From an uncultured Burkholderiales bacterium (GTDB lineage Bacteria > Pseudomonadota > Gammaproteobacteria > Burkholderiales > Burkholderiaceae_C): 64,000 nucleotides of DNA. Position numbers and translations under genes: made by a program. The number at the start of each line of letters is the position of its first letter. The stretch's first letter is position 1. Below, one piece after another: positions 19,580 through 27,485 of this stretch. A model generated the notes under the pieces. The model saw only the letters and a list, made by a program, of their open reading frames with translations. It was not told where the DNA came from and searched no databases. The DNA lies in NCBI GenBank assembly GCA_903896615.1, contig CAITYM010000087.1, positions 1 to 64,000 of the forward strand, read 5' to 3'.

Positions 19580-19769
19580 ATCAAAATATTTGAATTAAAG
19601 GGCGAAATTATCGACAATCTACTTTATTACTCGGATCAAACCACCGGTTTGAAAATCGACTTGCCCTATGTCATAAGTAAAAATGACGGGAGGTTGAGGT
19701 GTGGGCACTTTGTTATTCACAAGCAACTTGCAAAAAATGTGAGAGGTGCCCAAGTCGAAGAGCCTACAC

Positions 19770-19847
19770 AAGTCTAAAAGCCCAAAGACTTCTTGCTGTC
19801 ATTACAGACTTTAGCGTACGAAGGCTAAACCAATAAGACAGCAAGAA
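19770..19847 (-). promoter_or_regulatory. Nested inverted repeats between yajC and secD
   Basis: An 11-bp perfect stem TTCTTGCTGTC/GACAGCAAGAA (19790-19800 with 19837-19847) encloses a 6-bp stem TTTAGC/GCTAAA (19810-19815 with 19824-19829). A third pair, AAGTCT/AGACTT (19770-19775 with 19786-19791), overlaps the large stem by two bases, so the two are mutually exclusive. The large stem begins 9 bases after the yajC stop. No long T-run follows on the operon strand. It could be a weak terminator/attenuator or an mRNA processing element. Confidence 0.5.
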
Positions 19848-19856
19848 AGTTTGATT

Positions 19857-20195
19857 TTATGACTTTAACGAGCCTTTTGGCAAGACTTGAATGACTGCAC
19901 TTCTTTGCATTTGAACAACTATGCCCGCTGCAATTTCTAAACTCATTTGTTGTTCTGAGAGCTGAGTAACTTTTCCTAAAAGCCCACCAGAGGTGGCTAC
20001 CTCGTCGCCTTTAGCAAGCGAGTCAAGCATTGTTTTGTGTTCTTTTTGGCGCTTCATTTGTGGGCGAATCATTACGAAATAAAGAACAACAAACATCAAC
20101 AAAAGGGGCAACATACTCATCAGTGAGGAGCTAAGATCGCTCCCTGCGGGCGTTGCAACGGGTGCGGTTTGGGCATAAGCAGAAGAAATCAACAC
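19857..20195 (-). CDS. yajC: Sec translocon accessory protein YajC
   Basis: This 112-residue protein has one membrane helix (about residues 25-45, LLMFVVLYFVMIRPQMKRQKEH) and a small cytoplasmic domain with DEVATSGGLLGKV. It associates with SecDF in the inner membrane. The start is GTG at 20195, six bases after AGGAG; an ATG overlapping it by one base is out of frame and closes after two codons. It heads yajC-secD-secF, but the usual upstream neighbours queA and tgt are replaced by topB. Confidence 0.92.
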   Translation of the reverse strand: MLISSAYAQTAPVATPAGSDLSSSLMSMLPLLLMFVVLYFVMIRPQMKRQKEHKTMLDSLAKGDEVATSGGLLGKVTQLSEQQMSLEIAAGIVVQMQRSAVIQVLPKGSLKS

Positions 20196-20354
20196 ATCGA
20201 ACTCCTAGAGTGGCTTGGATAGCCAAAAATGACATAAAGACAACAAAAAAGATAAATGGGAATTATGAGTCGGATACACCACAAGGATGCCCCGACCAGC
20301 CCACCTAGAACAAACCTCAGATTGTATGCTTGACTGGGTAATAAATTGTGGGCA

Positions 20355-23294
20355 TTAAGTTAAAGCAACCAGGTGTTTGCCAACAATTCCTGCAAGCTCA
20401 AACATGGTGACAGAATCTTTACCAAATACCGCCTTTAGTTTGTTGTCAGCAAGAATATTGCGTTTATTGCTGGGATCCTGCAATTTATGTTCTTTGATGT
20501 AGTCCCATAGTTTCTTAATGACTTCAGTTCTAGCTACAGGATCTGCCCCGATAACCGCGGCTAATTCAGGACTTGGAGTTGAGCCGGGTGAGCTCGCCCG
20601 CGCTTTGCGGGGGGCCTTCGCTTTTGCCTCTTTGTTGGCGGGCCCCCCTTTAGTCGACTTACTCGATTTAGTTGTTTTACCCTTTGTCTTGACCTGTGCA
20701 CCCTCTGGTATTGCTCGGGGGGTACTTGTTTTGCGAGGTGGATATTTACTGTTGCGGGGTTCAAATGCAAAGCTTACTTTGCCTGCCTCGGGATCCCAGG
20801 CAAGATAAGCTTTAAAGGCTCTACGTGTTCGCATGGAAACAAACTTATCCAAAAGGTCAGTTTTACCAGTGGTTAGCAGCTTACGGAACTGTTCGAGATC
20901 GATGGGTTGTTGAAGCACAATTTTGCCGCTTTTAAAGTCGCAACTCGGTGTGGGTTGTTCGGCTGTCGGTACACTTTTTGAACAAACATAATTACTTCCC
21001 CGCTCATACACAGCCGACCCGCACTTTGGACACGCGCCTAAAGATTCTGCTTCGCCAAAGCTGACAATTTCGCCGGTCTCAGCGTTTTTGTCCTCCCCGA
21101 AATCAAACTCTAGCTTCCAGTTCTTTTCTTCCTCATTGAACTTCAAAGCAATTTCGGCCGTGAAAGGCCAGCCTGCTTTAGAGCGAAATCCGTCTAGGGG
21201 ACCAATCTTCTTGTTCTTTATAAATTGCTCTACCTCACTTGATTCAAATGTACGGCCACCAGGAGTTTTGCCAAAAGAGAAGCCACATCCCTCTGCTTCA
21301 CCAGTTTTTCCGCAACAACTATATCTTCTGTAGTTTTCTTTAACCACACCGCCACAATTTGGACACGCTGTTGCAAGGGTAGCGTAGTCTCCTGGAATCG
21401 TATCGCGGTCGTATTCTTTGGCTTTTTTGACAATATGCTGAGTCATCTCAGCAATTTCTTTCATAAAGTGGTCTCGAGAAAGTTTACCCTGCTCGATTAA
21501 GGCTAACTTATGTTCCCATTCCCCGGTAAGTGCTGGGTGCGATAATTCCTCCACGCCAAGGCCCCTTAAAAGGGTCATAAGCTGAAAGGCTTTGGCAGTG
21601 GGGATTAGTTCGCGAGCATCTCTGATAATATATTTTTCATTGAGTAAGCCCTCAATAATGGCCGCTCGAGTGGCTGGAGTTCCAAGACCTTTCTCCATCA
21701 TCGCCTCTCGCAGATCCTCATCTTCTACTAACTTGCCCGCGCCTTCCATGGCTCCCAATAGAGTTGCTTCGGTATAACGCGCTGGAGGTCTAGTTTTAAG
21801 TGCTTTAGGATCGATACTTTCAACCAAGGGGGCCTCATTTGGCTGGAGAACTACGAGCCCCGCTTCCTTGTCATCCTCGTCCTGAGCCTCTTTGCCAAAA
21901 ATAGCCTGCCACCCCGGATTCACAAGTATTTTCCCCTCTGTTTTAAAGTGATGCACGTAGCCTTCGTGTTCAACTTTACTGATTCGGGTGGTAATTAAAA
22001 ACTCTGCTGGTGGGTAAAAGGCGCCCAAGAAGCGGCGAACCACTAAGTCATAAAGCTTTTGTTCTGCCTCAGACAATCCACTAGGCGCCTCTAATGTGGG
22101 GATGATGGCAAAGTGATCGCTGACTTTAGCGTTGTCAAAAACTTTTTTGGAAGGTTTTATATATTTCTTATCAATAGCAATTTTGGCAAACGGAGCTAAG
22201 TGTTGCATTGAGCTACTGGCTATCATCTCAAAAGTTGAGTGCACGGTAGCTAAATAATCCTCTGGTAAATGCCGGGAATCTGTTCTCGGATAGGTCAGCG
22301 CTTTATGCCGCTCATACAAGCTTTGCGCAAGTGCAAGCGTTGTTTTAGCAGAAAACCCAAAACGCCCGTTTGCCTCTCGTTGTAATGAGGTTAAATCAAA
22401 GAGGCCTGGACTACCTTTGTTGGAGGGTGAGCTTTCTTCGGTAACGGTGGCTGTTTTTCCTTTTAGATGTGAGGAAATTTTGAGCGCTGCTTCTTCACTC
22501 CATACGCGGTCTGCTTTTTTCTCTGAGTCGTTTTCATCTTTTTTGTGATCAGGAGAGAACCATTTGCCTGCATAAGCACCTGCTTTTGCATTAAACGAGG
22601 CGTGAATCTCCCAAAAATCGCGACTCACAAATTTCCTGATGAGCTCTTCACGTTCAACAACCACACTAAGTGTTGGCGTTTGAACGCGACCTACCGTTGT
22701 TAAAAAGAAGCCCCCATCCCTTGAATTAAATGCAGTAAAAGCTCGGGTCCCATTGATACCGACTAACCAATCCGCTTCTGATCGACAACGCGCAGCGTCA
22801 GCAAGTCCTTGCATTTGTTGATTGGTTCGCAATTTGTCAAAACCGTCCCGAATGGCTTGCGGCGTCATACTTTGAAGCCAAAGGCGCGATACGGATTTGT
22901 CTAGAGACTTTTTGCCACCAGCGAATTGTTCAATTAAACGGAAAATTAACTCCCCCTCGCGTCCGGCGTCGCAGGCGTTCACCAGGTTGGAGATGTCCTT
23001 ACGTTTGGCTAATTTCACGACAGCATTAAGCCGTGATTTGGTTTTTTCAACCGGCTTTAAATCAAAGTAGGGCGGAATAACGGGCAAATTAGCAAAACTC
23101 CATTTTCCTCGTTTTACTTCAAAATCCTCTGGGGCTTGAATTTCTAATAGGTGTCCGACAGCGCTTGTGATGACGTAACGCTCATTTTCAAAGTGATCAT
23201 CGTGCTTTTCAAATTTGCCAGATTGCGGCGTTAATGCTTTGACAATGTCTTGAGCAACAGAGGGCTTTTCGGCAATAACCAAAGTCTTACTCAT
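20355..23294 (-). CDS. topB: DNA topoisomerase III with C-terminal SWIB/MDM2 domain
   Basis: This 979-residue type IA topoisomerase decatenates DNA. The TOPRIM domain has LVIAEKPSVAQDI and NACDAGREGELIFR, and the catalytic Tyr lies in LTYPRTDSRHLP. Two C-terminal zinc-binding segments (CPNCGG and CPKCGS clusters) follow. A lysine/serine-rich linker (about residues 855-907) then leads to a 72-residue SWIB/MDM2-like domain at 908-979 (20355-20573), seen in SPELAAVIG, LWDYIKEHKLQDP, LKAVFG and MFELAG. SWIB domains are best known from eukaryotic chromatin remodelers and chlamydiae. A GAGGAAAG ribosome-binding site precedes ATG 23294. It is divergent from the SET gene. Confidence 0.92.
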   Translation of the reverse strand: MSKTLVIAEKPSVAQDIVKALTPQSGKFEKHDDHFENERYVITSAVGHLLEIQAPEDFEVKRGKWSFANLPVIPPYFDLKPVEKTKSRLNAVVKLAKRKDISNLVNACDAGREGELIFRLIEQFAGGKKSLDKSVSRLWLQSMTPQAIRDGFDKLRTNQQMQGLADAARCRSEADWLVGINGTRAFTAFNSRDGGFFLTTVGRVQTPTLSVVVEREELIRKFVSRDFWEIHASFNAKAGAYAGKWFSPDHKKDENDSEKKADRVWSEEAALKISSHLKGKTATVTEESSPSNKGSPGLFDLTSLQREANGRFGFSAKTTLALAQSLYERHKALTYPRTDSRHLPEDYLATVHSTFEMIASSSMQHLAPFAKIAIDKKYIKPSKKVFDNAKVSDHFAIIPTLEAPSGLSEAEQKLYDLVVRRFLGAFYPPAEFLITTRISKVEHEGYVHHFKTEGKILVNPGWQAIFGKEAQDEDDKEAGLVVLQPNEAPLVESIDPKALKTRPPARYTEATLLGAMEGAGKLVEDEDLREAMMEKGLGTPATRAAIIEGLLNEKYIIRDARELIPTAKAFQLMTLLRGLGVEELSHPALTGEWEHKLALIEQGKLSRDHFMKEIAEMTQHIVKKAKEYDRDTIPGDYATLATACPNCGGVVKENYRRYSCCGKTGEAEGCGFSFGKTPGGRTFESSEVEQFIKNKKIGPLDGFRSKAGWPFTAEIALKFNEEEKNWKLEFDFGEDKNAETGEIVSFGEAESLGACPKCGSAVYERGSNYVCSKSVPTAEQPTPSCDFKSGKIVLQQPIDLEQFRKLLTTGKTDLLDKFVSMRTRRAFKAYLAWDPEAGKVSFAFEPRNSKYPPRKTSTPRAIPEGAQVKTKGKTTKSSKSTKGGPANKEAKAKAPRKARASSPGSTPSPELAAVIGADPVARTEVIKKLWDYIKEHKLQDPSNKRNILADNKLKAVFGKDSVTMFELAGIVGKHLVALT

Positions 23295-23310
23295 TCGTTT
23301 ACTTTCCTCA

Positions 23311-23329
23311 AATTGAAATTCATTTTTAA
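23311..23329 (+). repeat. AATTGAARTTCATTTTTAA element, copy 2
   Basis: AATTGAAATTCATTTTTAA lies in the topB/SET divergent gap, 17 bases upstream of the topB start codon. It matches the copy upstream of the desaturase at 18 of 19 positions. It also matches the copy before the cfa-like gene at its first 16 positions. The core is TGAAATTCA. Confidence 0.5.
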
Positions 23330-23360
23330 CGTTCTAACAATGTTTTTAGGCATGATGTTG

Positions 23361-23389
23361 ATCCTACAATGCGAGATTATTGCTTGCAA
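23361..23389 (-). promoter_or_regulatory. topB: Candidate sigma-70 promoter of topB
   Basis: On the minus strand TTGCAA (-35, 23384-23389) is followed after 17 bases by TAGGAT (-10, 23361-23366). Each hexamer matches the consensus at four or five positions. The position, about 65 bases upstream of the topB start, is suitable. No experimental support. Confidence 0.35.
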
Positions 23390-23428
23390 TTGGGATAATT
23401 TGTGCATGTCTAATCTTAACGAGTTTTT

Positions 23429-23911
23429 ATGGTGATCAAAAAAGAGGCTGGAAAATTGTCGGGTCGACGCATCCAAGTCAGACGTTCGGGCGTGCACGGC
23501 AAGGGTGTATTTGCTGTTCAAGACATTCCCAAGGGAGAGGTCATCATTCAGTATGTAGGGGAGATTATTACCTGGAAGGCGGCAGAGCGTAGGCACCCCC
23601 ACGACCCCAAAGACCCTAATCATACGTTTTATTTTCATATCAACGATAAGCATGTTATTGATGCACTCCACGGTGGCAATTCTTCACGCTGGATTAATCA
23701 TTCGTGTGCGCCTAACTGCGAAGCAGATGAAATTGGGGATGAGGTTTTTATCAAGTCTATTAAAAATATTAAAGCCGGAACTGAACTTACCTATGATTAT
23801 GGGTTGACTATAGATGAGCCCTATACCGCTAAACTTAAAGCACAATATCCGTGTTGGTGCGGTGCAAAGAATTGCCGCGGGACGTTGCTGTCCCCTAAAA
23901 ATAAAAAATAA
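23429..23911 (+). CDS. SET-domain protein-lysine methyltransferase
   Basis: This compact 160-residue SET protein has the N-terminal SET motif HGKGVFA (24-30), the pseudoknot sequences RWINHSCAPNC (87-97) and ELTYDYG (119-125), and a post-SET motif CWCGAKNC (Cys142, Cys144, Cys149). Together with Cys97 these can bind the zinc that shapes the lysine channel. SET enzymes transfer methyl groups from SAM to protein lysines. The target is unknown. The gene is divergent from topB-SWIB and 10 bases upstream of birA. It is probably cytoplasmic, as no signal peptide is visible. Confidence 0.9.
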   Translation: MVIKKEAGKLSGRRIQVRRSGVHGKGVFAVQDIPKGEVIIQYVGEIITWKAAERRHPHDPKDPNHTFYFHINDKHVIDALHGGNSSRWINHSCAPNCEADEIGDEVFIKSIKNIKAGTELTYDYGLTIDEPYTAKLKAQYPCWCGAKNCRGTLLSPKNKK

Positions 23912-23921
23912 CTAGGCGGAT

Positions 23922-24719
23922 ATGACTTGGCCATTAAACGATATTTATTTAGCGCTGCGCGCCCAAATGCCAGGTATCAAAGTCGAAATTTTGCAGACAA
24001 TTGACTCAACAAATAGTGAATTGATGCGCCGAGCTAAGAATGGACTCACGGATCCGCTGCTGTTGATAGCTGAAGAACAAACGGCGGGAAAAGGAAGGCT
24101 TGGCAGGACTTGGTACGCGCGACCCGGTGATGCGCTTACCTTCTCTTTAGGTCTTGAGTTATCTGCCGAGGATTGGAGTGGGTTTTCATTGGCAATTGGT
24201 TTGGGTATTTTGAATGGCCTAGATCCTCAACGCAGTTATCCAATGGGCCTTAAATGGCCCAACGATATTTGGCTTGGGCCCGCCCATACAGCGCGCAAAC
24301 TAGGTGGCATTTTAATTGAATCCACTATTTCCTCCCAACATAACCCAGGGGCTGGGCGGGCTCGTTACTGCGTCATCGGGGTGGGCATTAACTTAGTCGC
24401 ACCCGAAGGCTTGGATTTATCAAGAGCTGCGGCTGGGATGTGTGAGCTTGATCCAACCAGTACACCTGCTTCAGTATTGATCACTGTGGGGCCTCAGATT
24501 ATTAAAAACATATTGCGTTTTGAGGCGCAAGGGTTTAATTCATTTCAAAATGAATTCGCAGATTGTGATTTGCTTATGGGTCAACAAGTCTCTATGAGTA
24601 ATGGACTTACTGGGCGCGCCTGCGGAGTAAATTCAAGCGGTGAGTTTTTGATTCAGACACAATCTGGCGTTGTACCTATCACGAGTGATGAGGTTAGTTT
24701 GGTGGGCATTGATTTTTGA
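23922..24719 (+). CDS. birA: Biotin--[acetyl-CoA-carboxylase] ligase
   Basis: This 265-residue enzyme activates biotin with ATP and attaches it to the carboxylase carrier protein. Motifs are STNSELM, the biotinyl-AMP loop GKGRLGRTWYARPG, KWPNDIW and KLGGILIE, with a small C-terminal SH3-like domain. There is no N-terminal helix-turn-helix, so it is a ligase only and not a repressor. It lies just after the SET gene. A type III pantothenate kinase gene (coaX) often follows birA in this order but is not here. Confidence 0.92.
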   Translation: MTWPLNDIYLALRAQMPGIKVEILQTIDSTNSELMRRAKNGLTDPLLLIAEEQTAGKGRLGRTWYARPGDALTFSLGLELSAEDWSGFSLAIGLGILNGLDPQRSYPMGLKWPNDIWLGPAHTARKLGGILIESTISSQHNPGAGRARYCVIGVGINLVAPEGLDLSRAAAGMCELDPTSTPASVLITVGPQIIKNILRFEAQGFNSFQNEFADCDLLMGQQVSMSNGLTGRACGVNSSGEFLIQTQSGVVPITSDEVSLVGIDF

Positions 24720-24753
24720 GGCTGCTCAAATTGAATGACATTTTGAGGGTTGA

Positions 24754-25002
24754 ATGAAAAAAACAAGTTACTTTTGGATCCTATTTTGGATAGTTGTAAA
24801 CCTCTCAATATTTGGTTGGACAACTGGTTTTTTGCAAGAGAATATCTTGACAGAGAAAATAACAGAACAACCGATTCGCGCGTTAGAGGAGTTCAATGCA
24901 GAAGCCGTACATTTGATAAAAGATGCCGCGCCTTCTCCTGTTGCTACTTCAAGTCCTGTCCAACTTACACCTCCTGGCGAGTCCGCGGCGCAACCAAAGT
25001 AG
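24754..25002 (+). CDS. Small single-pass membrane protein, unknown function
   Basis: This 82-residue frame starts at ATG 24754 behind GAGGG, 34 bases after birA. It has one hydrophobic segment near the N terminus (residues 6-27, WILFWIVVNLSIFGW), a polar stretch, and a Pro/Ser/Ala-rich tail (SPVATSSPVQLTPPG). This suggests an inner-membrane anchor with a short flexible periplasmic tail. I do not recognise a family. Its spacing and orientation suggest cotranscription with SET and birA. Confidence 0.55.
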   Translation: MKKTSYFWILFWIVVNLSIFGWTTGFLQENILTEKITEQPIRALEEFNAEAVHLIKDAAPSPVATSSPVQLTPPGESAAQPK

Positions 25003-25061
25003 TCTTTTGGGGACTCAATTTTTTTGGGTACAGTTGCGTTTATTGTCTTAATGCTGTGCTC

Positions 25062-25571
25062 TTATCGGTTCTCATTATTGCGCGTGAGCTCTTGCGTATA
25101 CACCTCTAGCGCCAACTCGGTCACTGTAGCCACCTCATGACCCACCTCTGCGTGAAATTCTTGCTCAGTTATACGTATAGCCCGCTCGAACGCGTTTAAC
25201 CAGTTAAGGCCTGTCTCAGTGAATCGAATGATCTTTGCCCTGGAATCTCTGGGGTCATCAAAGCGCTCCACTAGCCCCCAAGCGGCACATTGATTGACCA
25301 ATTCCCCCATTCCTTGTTTGGTAACGCCCGCGCTTTGCGCTAGATCAGTTAAGCGCGATCCCTCGAGTGCTAAGTGCCGTGTTATGTGAATGTGTGCTGC
25401 ACTGATTTTTTCTCGTGCTGCCAAATTGGAGAGTGCAAGTGGCACCTCCGTGTCATTTGACATTAGGTATAAAACTCGCTCATCAAAGCGACGCATAGCG
25501 TCACCAAGCAATCTTCCTAGGTGAACTTGGCGCCAATCTTGATGAACGCGGGTTTGTCTCATAGTGTACAT
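25062..25571 (-). CDS. MarR-family transcriptional regulator
   Basis: This 169-residue protein has a winged helix: recognition region SRLTDLAQSAGVTKQGMGELV and wing VERFDDPRDSRAKIIRFTETG, the signature order of MarR proteins. These bind DNA as dimers and often respond to phenolic or oxidant ligands. It is divergent from recA (136 bases) and converges on the small membrane-protein gene. The start may be ATG 25571 or ATG 25562; neither has a strong ribosome-binding site. Target genes are not evident. Confidence 0.85.
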   Translation of the reverse strand: MYTMRQTRVHQDWRQVHLGRLLGDAMRRFDERVLYLMSNDTEVPLALSNLAAREKISAAHIHITRHLALEGSRLTDLAQSAGVTKQGMGELVNQCAAWGLVERFDDPRDSRAKIIRFTETGLNWLNAFERAIRITEQEFHAEVGHEVATVTELALEVYTQELTRNNENR

Positions 25572-25645
25572 AGTAAAGTAAATTGACTAAAAAAACATTT
25601 ATTAATGGGTATAAATTGAGATAAAGTACTGCCTAGGCATCCAGT

Positions 25646-25661
25646 CTGTTGAAATATACAG
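25646..25661 (+). promoter_or_regulatory. recA: LexA (SOS) box upstream of recA
   Basis: CTGTTGAAATATACAG matches the LexA operator form CTGT-N8-ACAG exactly. It ends 46 bases before the recA start codon, the usual place for SOS control of recA. It implies that a LexA repressor is encoded elsewhere in the genome. Confidence 0.85.
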
Positions 25662-25707
25662 CATTGAATGAACCGCTCGAATACGCAAACAACTCAAAGG
25701 AAACATC

Positions 25708-26910
25708 ATGGAATCAGCAACAAAAGGCACCCCTCCTACTGGAGAAAAAGGAAAAGCATTGCAAGCAGCTTTGGCTCAAATTGAAAAACAATTTGGCAAA
25801 GGGACCATCATGCGCCTTGGCGAGGGAGAGGTGATTGAGGACATACAGGTAGTATCAACCGGTTCTTTGGGCTTGGATGTGGCGCTTGGCGTAGGTGGGC
25901 TGCCAAGGGGGCGCGTGATTGAAATTTATGGACCAGAGTCTTCAGGTAAAACAACATTAACGTTGCAAGTTATCGCTGAGATGCAAAGACAGGCCGGAAC
26001 ATGCGCATTTGTGGATGCGGAACATGCACTGGACGTTCAGTACGCTCAAAAACTGGGTGTTAATTTGCAGGAATTATTGATCAGCCAACCGGACACGGGA
26101 GAGCAAGCTCTAGAAATCGTGGATAGTTTAGTCCGCTCAGGGGCTGTAGACCTAGTTGTCGTTGACTCAGTAGCTGCGCTTACTCCGCGCGCAGAAATCG
26201 AGGGTGAGATGGGCGACTCCTTGCCTGGTTTGCAAGCACGTCTTATGAGTCAAGCACTTAGAAAGCTTACAGCAAGTATAAAAAAGACGAATTGCACGGT
26301 AATTTTCATCAATCAAATTCGTATGAAAATTGGCGTGATGTTTGGTAGCCCTGAGACAACGACAGGTGGAAATGCTTTGAAGTTTTATGCATCAGTGCGT
26401 TTAGATATTAGACGCACCGGGACGATAAAACGAGGTGAAGATGCGGTTGGTAACGAAACTAAAGTTAAGGTTGTTAAAAACAAAGTTGCACCACCATTTA
26501 AGACCGCTGAATTTGATATTCTTTTTGGTGAAGGTATCAGTCGCCACGGTGAGATTATTGACTTGGGCGTTGTCGCTCGAATAGTTGAAAAGTCTGGCGC
26601 CTGGTATGCTTATAACGGCGAGAAGATTGGACAAGGCAGAGACAATGCGCGGGAGTTTTTGAGAGAGAACCCAGAACTTGCATTTGAGATTGAGAATAAA
26701 GTGAGGGAATCACTAGGAGTACCGCTTCTTTTAGAGCCGGTGATCGGATTTGCAGGAGACGACGAGTCAGAAGATGTGGCTACTCCGCATGCAAAGGAAA
26801 TAAAAGAACCCAAAGGGCGTGCGGCAAAGCTTAAGGCGGCGAAAGAGGCTGCGGAAGCTTTAGCAAGTGCTAGCGCCAAAGACGAAGAAGCTTTAGACGC
26901 CGTAAAGTAA
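25708..26910 (+). CDS. recA: Recombinase RecA
   Basis: RecA forms filaments on single-stranded DNA, promotes strand exchange and triggers LexA cleavage. The Walker A GPESSGKT is at residues 75-82; [29 protein letters not shown], and [29 protein letters not shown] follow. It is 400 residues long against the usual 345-360. The extra length is an Ala/Lys/Glu-rich C-terminal tail (about residues 350-400). An AAGGAA ribosome-binding site precedes ATG 25708, and an SOS box lies upstream. recX follows after 52 bases. Confidence 0.97.
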   Translation: MESATKGTPPTGEKGKALQAALAQIEKQFGKGTIMRLGEGEVIEDIQVVSTGSLGLDVALGVGGLPRGRVIEIYGPESSGKTTLTLQVIAEMQRQAGTCAFVDAEHALDVQYAQKLGVNLQELLISQPDTGEQALEIVDSLVRSGAVDLVVVDSVAALTPRAEIEGEMGDSLPGLQARLMSQALRKLTASIKKTNCTVIFINQIRMKIGVMFGSPETTTGGNALKFYASVRLDIRRTGTIKRGEDAVGNETKVKVVKNKVAPPFKTAEFDILFGEGISRHGEIIDLGVVARIVEKSGAWYAYNGEKIGQGRDNAREFLRENPELAFEIENKVRESLGVPLLLEPVIGFAGDDESEDVATPHAKEIKEPKGRAAKLKAAKEAAEALASASAKDEEALDAVK

Positions 26911-26962
26911 ATAAAAAACACACCGTGATTAATGTGTTGACAGACTACAAGGAGTCTCAGCA

Positions 26963-27478
26963 ATGGGCCCGTCATTAAAAGGGCGGGCCCTACGTTTGCT
27001 CTCAAACCGTGAGCATTCAAAGCATGAGTTGGCTCAAAAGCTAAAACAACACGCGCAGTCCGAAGATGAGTTGTTGCAGGTCCTTGAATGGTTGCAGGCC
27101 AAGGGTTTTATTAACGAACAACGGGTGCTTGAATCTATTATTTATAGACGAGCCCCTAAGTTGGGTTACGCAAGAGTAGCCCGAGAACTACAAGAGAAGG
27201 GCCTTGCAGCCCATGCCGTGACCGACGCCGTTAAGGAGTTGAAGGAAACGGAGGCAGAGCGGGCCAAAAATGTTTGGTTAAAAAAATTCAAAACCCCCGC
27301 ACAATCAATAGCTGATAAAGCTCGGCAAATGAGGTTTTTAATGTCGCGTGGATTTGCTCCCTCTGTTGTCATCCAATTGCTCAACGAACAAACGGCTTTT
27401 GACAACGAGGGGAAAAAACCAAGCGCAGAAGAGGAGGCAGAGCTTGCTAGGCTAATTGATACATTAGAGAGTGATTAA
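26963..27478 (+). CDS. recX: RecA regulatory protein RecX
   Basis: This 171-residue helical protein with the RecX pattern LLSNREHSKHELAQKL, YARVARELQEKGL and ARQMRFLMSRGFAPSVVIQLL binds RecA filaments and limits their extension. AAGGAG precedes ATG 26963. A weak 6-bp stem AACACA/TGTGTT lies between recA and recX and could reduce read-through, as in other recA-recX pairs. It converges on argC with a 7-base gap. Confidence 0.9.
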   Translation: MGPSLKGRALRLLSNREHSKHELAQKLKQHAQSEDELLQVLEWLQAKGFINEQRVLESIIYRRAPKLGYARVARELQEKGLAAHAVTDAVKELKETEAERAKNVWLKKFKTPAQSIADKARQMRFLMSRGFAPSVVIQLLNEQTAFDNEGKKPSAEEEAELARLIDTLESD

Positions 27479-27485
27479 TTTAAAT

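Noticed and set aside
24750..25109. 119-codon open frame overlapping the small membrane-protein gene
   Set aside because: It is in another frame, Cys/Arg-rich without domain pattern, and runs over the end of the MarR gene; the 82-residue frame has better start and membrane-helix composition.
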